A DNA stretch of 64,000 nt, taken from positions 62,001 through 126,000 of the forward strand of contig NZ_JAEUAO010000005.1 of assembly GCF_019511375.1 (NCBI RefSeq). Direction: 5' to 3'. Origin of the DNA: Rhizobium herbae. GTDB taxonomy: Bacteria; Pseudomonadota; Alphaproteobacteria; Rhizobiales; Rhizobiaceae. Made by a program: the position numbers and the translations under genes. Position 1 is the first letter of the stretch. Each line of letters opens with the position of its first letter. The notes beneath the pieces are model-generated. The model saw nothing but the letters and a program-made list of their open reading frames with translations. It did not search any database and was not told the origin of the DNA. Shown here piece after piece: positions 61,693 through 64,000 of this stretch.

Positions 61693-61723
61693 AAAACCCG
61701 GCTGTCCCTGCAGCCGGGTTTTT
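61693..61723 (+). terminator. terminator after the small secreted protein gene
   Basis: A 12-bp stem, AAAACCCGGCTG with CAGCCGGGTTTT, a 6-base loop, and a further T after it. It lies 28 bases past the stop. Confidence 0.9.
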
Positions 61724-61782
61724 GGTTTGGGTGCGCCAGCCGCCTGAAGTGGTCGCGGTTTCACCCCCCTCTGTCCCTTCGG

Positions 61783-61880
61783 GACATCTCCCCCTCAAGG
61801 GGGGAGATCATTTCTTTCCCCTATTTCGTAAGGGACGCGCGATACTGTCGGCCAATCTCCCCCCTTGAGGGGGAGATGTC
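61783..61880. repeat. large perfect inverted repeat (RIME-like)
   Basis: Two 26-base arms, 61783-61808 and 61855-61880, are exact reverse complements (ends GACATCTCC and GGAGATGTC), with 46 bases between. Outside them lie CACCCCC and GGGGTGG-like flanks. It is an intergenic element between the small protein gene and the hydrolase; no ORF. It resembles rhizobial intergenic mosaic palindromes. Confidence 0.85.
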
Positions 61881-61928
61881 ACGGGGTGGTACTTTTCGGA
61901 ACGCCGGCCCCCTCTTGCGCCCCTCTCC

Positions 61929-62759
61929 TCACCCCTTGAAAAACGCCAGCATATCCGGATTGACCACGTCTGGATGCGTCGAGAGCATGCCGTGCGGAAG
62001 TCCCTCATAGGTCTTGAGGGTGCCGTTTTTCAAAAGCTTGACGGCAAGCGGCGCGGAATCGGCATAGGGCACGATCTGGTCGTCGGTTCCGTGCATCACC
62101 AGCACGGGAACGTCGATCTTCTTCAGATCCTCGGTGAAGTCGGTTTCGGAGAAAGCCTTGATGCATTCGTAGTGGGCGTTTGCGCCGCCCATCATGCCCT
62201 GGCGCCACCAGTTGTCGATCAGCCCCTGGGAAATCTCGGCGCCCGGCCGGTTGAAGCCGTAGAACGGACCGGTCGGCACGTCGATGAAGAATTGGGCGCG
62301 ATTTGCCACCAGGGCGCCACGCAGGCCGTCGAAGACATCGATCGGCAGACCGCCCGGATTCGTGTCCGATTTCACCATCACCGGCGGCACGGCGCCGACG
62401 ATGACGGCTTTTCCGACGCGTCCCGGTTTCGCCCGCGCCACATAGTGCACGACCTCGCCGCCGCCGGTGGAATGGCCGACATGGAAGGCATTTTTGAGAT
62501 CGAGCGCTTCGGCCAGCGCCGCGACGTCGGCCGCGTAGGTATCCATTTCGTGGCCCGACGATGTCTGCGTCGAGCGCCCGTGGCCGCGGCGGTCGTGCGC
62601 GATCACCCGAAAGCCCCTGCCGAGGAAAAACAGCATCTGGTTATCCCAGTCGTCGGCGCTCAGCGGCCAGCCGTGATGGAAGACGATTGGCTGCGCATCG
62701 CGCGGACCCCAGTCCTTGTAGAAGATTTCGGTGCCGTCCGTCGTGGTAATCGTAGGCAT
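61929..62759 (-). CDS. alpha/beta hydrolase, non-heme chloroperoxidase-like
   Basis: 276 residues without a signal peptide. Catalytic triad: Ser97 in VGHSTGGGEV, Asp226 or 227 in MHGTDDQIVP, and His256 in LPHGMLST. The oxyanion region HHGWPLSADDWDNQ and DRRGHGRSTQTSSGHEMDTYAAD are typical of cofactor-free bacterial chloroperoxidases, which mainly act as esterases or perhydrolases. FYGFNRPGAEISQGLIDNWWRQGMMGG is the cap segment. It ends near the 61.8-kb inverted repeat. Confidence 0.9.
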   Translation of the reverse strand: MPTITTTDGTEIFYKDWGPRDAQPIVFHHGWPLSADDWDNQMLFFLGRGFRVIAHDRRGHGRSTQTSSGHEMDTYAADVAALAEALDLKNAFHVGHSTGGGEVVHYVARAKPGRVGKAVIVGAVPPVMVKSDTNPGGLPIDVFDGLRGALVANRAQFFIDVPTGPFYGFNRPGAEISQGLIDNWWRQGMMGGANAHYECIKAFSETDFTEDLKKIDVPVLVMHGTDDQIVPYADSAPLAVKLLKNGTLKTYEGLPHGMLSTHPDVVNPDMLAFFKG

Positions 62760-63659
62760 GTCTGCGGTTCCTTCTCTACGGTTGTGAACTGTGCCGGGTG
62801 GCGTGGGGTGGAAGTCTCAGGTTTTCCGGATGGCTGTTACCTGTGTCGGTCGACGCGAGGCGGCAAGCCGGTCCGGCGCATAAAATCAAATCATGGGCGC
62901 GGCAGTGGCCCGGTTTTTCCGACCGGAGGAACGGAGTGGCTGGCAAAAGGCTGGTCGGAATCGATGCGTGGATTGAAATTGCGCGGCGGTTTTAGGTATT
63001 GCAGCGGACGTCACAATGGATAGGCGGCGCGGTAGTGTCGAATTCGATCTGGCAGCGCGCGGGGAAATTTTTAATTCAGAACGTTTGTACAATCTGTTCG
63101 ATGTATTGGAAATAGCTGGCCTTTATTTCATCGGCATGAAGGTCTTCCCGGAAAAATTGTCCCCGCTGATCCCCGCCTGAAAAACCCGTGCCATGATCAT
63201 GGCGTCCTGTCACGGATACACCGCAAGACGTTGGCGGCGAGGCAGGGCTGGCGCTCCACGGGAAGCCTCGTGGCCTTCGGGCCACGAACGTCAGGCGGAC
63301 CGGAAGGAGAGCCCCCGGAAAATGGATCCCCTCCGTCCTTCTGGGGCGGGCGTGCCTGTGTGGCACACATGTCGGGACAGGACGCGTGACGTACCGGAGC
63401 CGTGATGCTTAATGCCGGCACCGGAGAGCTACGCCACGAAGTCGTCGCGAGGCAGAGGATCTAAAGTCGGGGTCTGTAGGGAGGAAAGCTCCCGAGAGAA
63501 CGCCAAACGGGGCGCTGGAAGGCGTCACATATGCTTATTCGTTAGAGACGGTTTCCAGTGCCCCGTCCGATCGAATGCATGTTTGAAAAACCACGGCGGC
63601 AAACCGCGCGGGGATGCCGTCCCATGACGTTGAACGACCTGTAAACCGGGAAAACAGCC
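62760..63659. other. 900-base stretch without a firm gene
   Basis: Between the hydrolase and the partial gene at the right edge. One 54-codon frame at 63016 is a weak candidate. CGGGGCGCTGGAA at 63508-63520 pairs with TTCCAGTGCCCCG at 63553-63565 (one wobble), a 32-base loop apart. No tRNA, rRNA, tmRNA or RNase P signature is seen. Confidence 0.5.
63016..63180 (+). CDS. possible small hypothetical protein
   Basis: An ATG-started frame of 54 residues (MDRRRGSVEFDLAARG, then SERLYNLFDVLEIAGLYFIG, ending SPLIPA). No SD of strength is seen and no family is recognised. It is the only frame in this gap with a protein-like mix of residues. Low confidence. Confidence 0.25.
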   Translation: MDRRRGSVEFDLAARGEIFNSERLYNLFDVLEIAGLYFIGMKVFPEKLSPLIPA

Positions 63660-64000
63660 ATGCCCTACAGAAAACCGGAAAAATCACCCGCCGTCGAGGT
63701 TCTGTTTCGCGTCGCCGCAACGGCCTGGCTCAATCATTGGGGTTGCGGGGTGCGGCGCTGCCGCCGTGAGGGCCGCTGTCTCGGGATGGGCAGGTTTGGA
63801 TCGCCTTTTTGTTTTCGCGCGATGTCCGATGCAGAGTTCGACGAGATGCTGGATTTTGTCGCCAATACCATCGAACTCGCGACGCCCGACATGGTTGCGC
63901 AACATCTGGCGCAGGCGAAGACCGACGACGAGCGCGAGATGATCGCGTTCCGGCGCAGCGTGTTTTTAAGCTATCATCAGGAACTGGCAAAGGCGGGGCT
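63660..64000 (+). CDS. hypothetical Cys-rich protein, cut by right window edge
   Basis: An ATG at 63660 opens a frame of at least 113 codons that runs off the window. The N-terminal part has four Cys in a basic cluster (WGCGVRRCRREGRCLG, then SPFCF) that could bind metal. After it the sequence is acidic and helical (SDAEFDEMLDFVANTIELA, TDDEREMIAFRRSV). I do not recognise the family. No clear SD. The cluster plus the length make it a likely real gene, but the end is unseen. Confidence 0.6.
   Translation, partial: MPYRKPEKSPAVEVLFRVAATAWLNHWGCGVRRCRREGRCLGMGRFGSPFCFRAMSDAEFDEMLDFVANTIELATPDMVAQHLAQAKTDDEREMIAFRRSVFLSYHQELAKAG

Noticed and set aside
63187-63203. CCATGATCATGG palindrome as a regulator site
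   Set aside because: Isolated 12-base palindrome with no gene start near it; chance likely.
63430-63520. Possible RNase P RNA (GAGGAAAGCTCC resembles a conserved block)
   Set aside because: Only one short block fits; the pairing partners and the rest of the RNA were not found, and the block is not in the expected context.

Overview
The window is chromosomal DNA from an alphaproteobacterium of the order Rhizobiales, most likely family Rhizobiaceae. The base composition is GC-rich. The gene order smr-mltA-Tim44 / fxsA-secB / dnaQ-coaE-aroE-maf-ppsR / hemE-hemJ-rho-mnmE-mnmG-rsmG-parA-parB is the classic alphaproteobacterial origin neighbourhood, and gyrB lies just to its left. The 404-base gap between ppsR and hemE (17271-17674) carries DnaA-box-like nonamers, GANTC sites and an AT-rich flank, and is the likely oriC. 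Two parS sites of the type TGTTTCACGTGAAAC lie beside mnmG and inside rsmG, and four degenerate copies are spread over about 40 kb around them.

Left part (1-7 kb): catabolic genes. An altronate dehydratase (cut by the window edge), a GntR regulator and a tagaturonate-reductase-like dehydrogenase suggest galacturonate use. An HpcH/HpaI aldolase, a succinate-semialdehyde dehydrogenase and a nitroreductase follow. Centre-left (7-31 kb): housekeeping genes for replication (gyrB, dnaQ, holA), chromosome segregation (parAB), export (secB), cell wall and outer membrane (mltA, lptE), cofactors (coaE, hemE, hemJ), the shikimate pathway (aroE), tRNA and rRNA modification (mnmE, mnmG, rsmG), transcription termination (rho) and leucyl-tRNA synthetase.

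Centre-right (31-45 kb): yggS, two AMP-forming acyl-CoA synthetases (prpE-like and acs), a LysR regulator divergent from a solitary ectoine-synthase-like gene, a DUF1013 regulator, a secreted nuclease, a DUF1674 (SdhAF4-like) protein, and the chain htpX-rsmB-heparinase-like-purH. Then come a vapBC-type toxin-antitoxin pair with a palindromic operator candidate, a UMF1-type MFS protein and a giant NAD-glutamate dehydrogenase.

Right part (52-64 kb): pyridoxal kinase, beta-carbonic anhydrase, a lytic transglycosylase, asd (preceded by a threonine-rich leader ORF that may be an attenuator), an MHS-family transporter with a large periplasmic insertion, a PAP2 phosphatase, leuB, a small secreted Cys-containing protein, a chloroperoxidase-like hydrolase and a poorly annotated tail. 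Intergenic palindromic repeats and a local duplication that leaves a truncated PAP2 copy lie at 59.3-60.0 kb. Another large inverted repeat lies at 61.8 kb. I see no rRNA, tRNA, CRISPR array, intact IS element or prophage.
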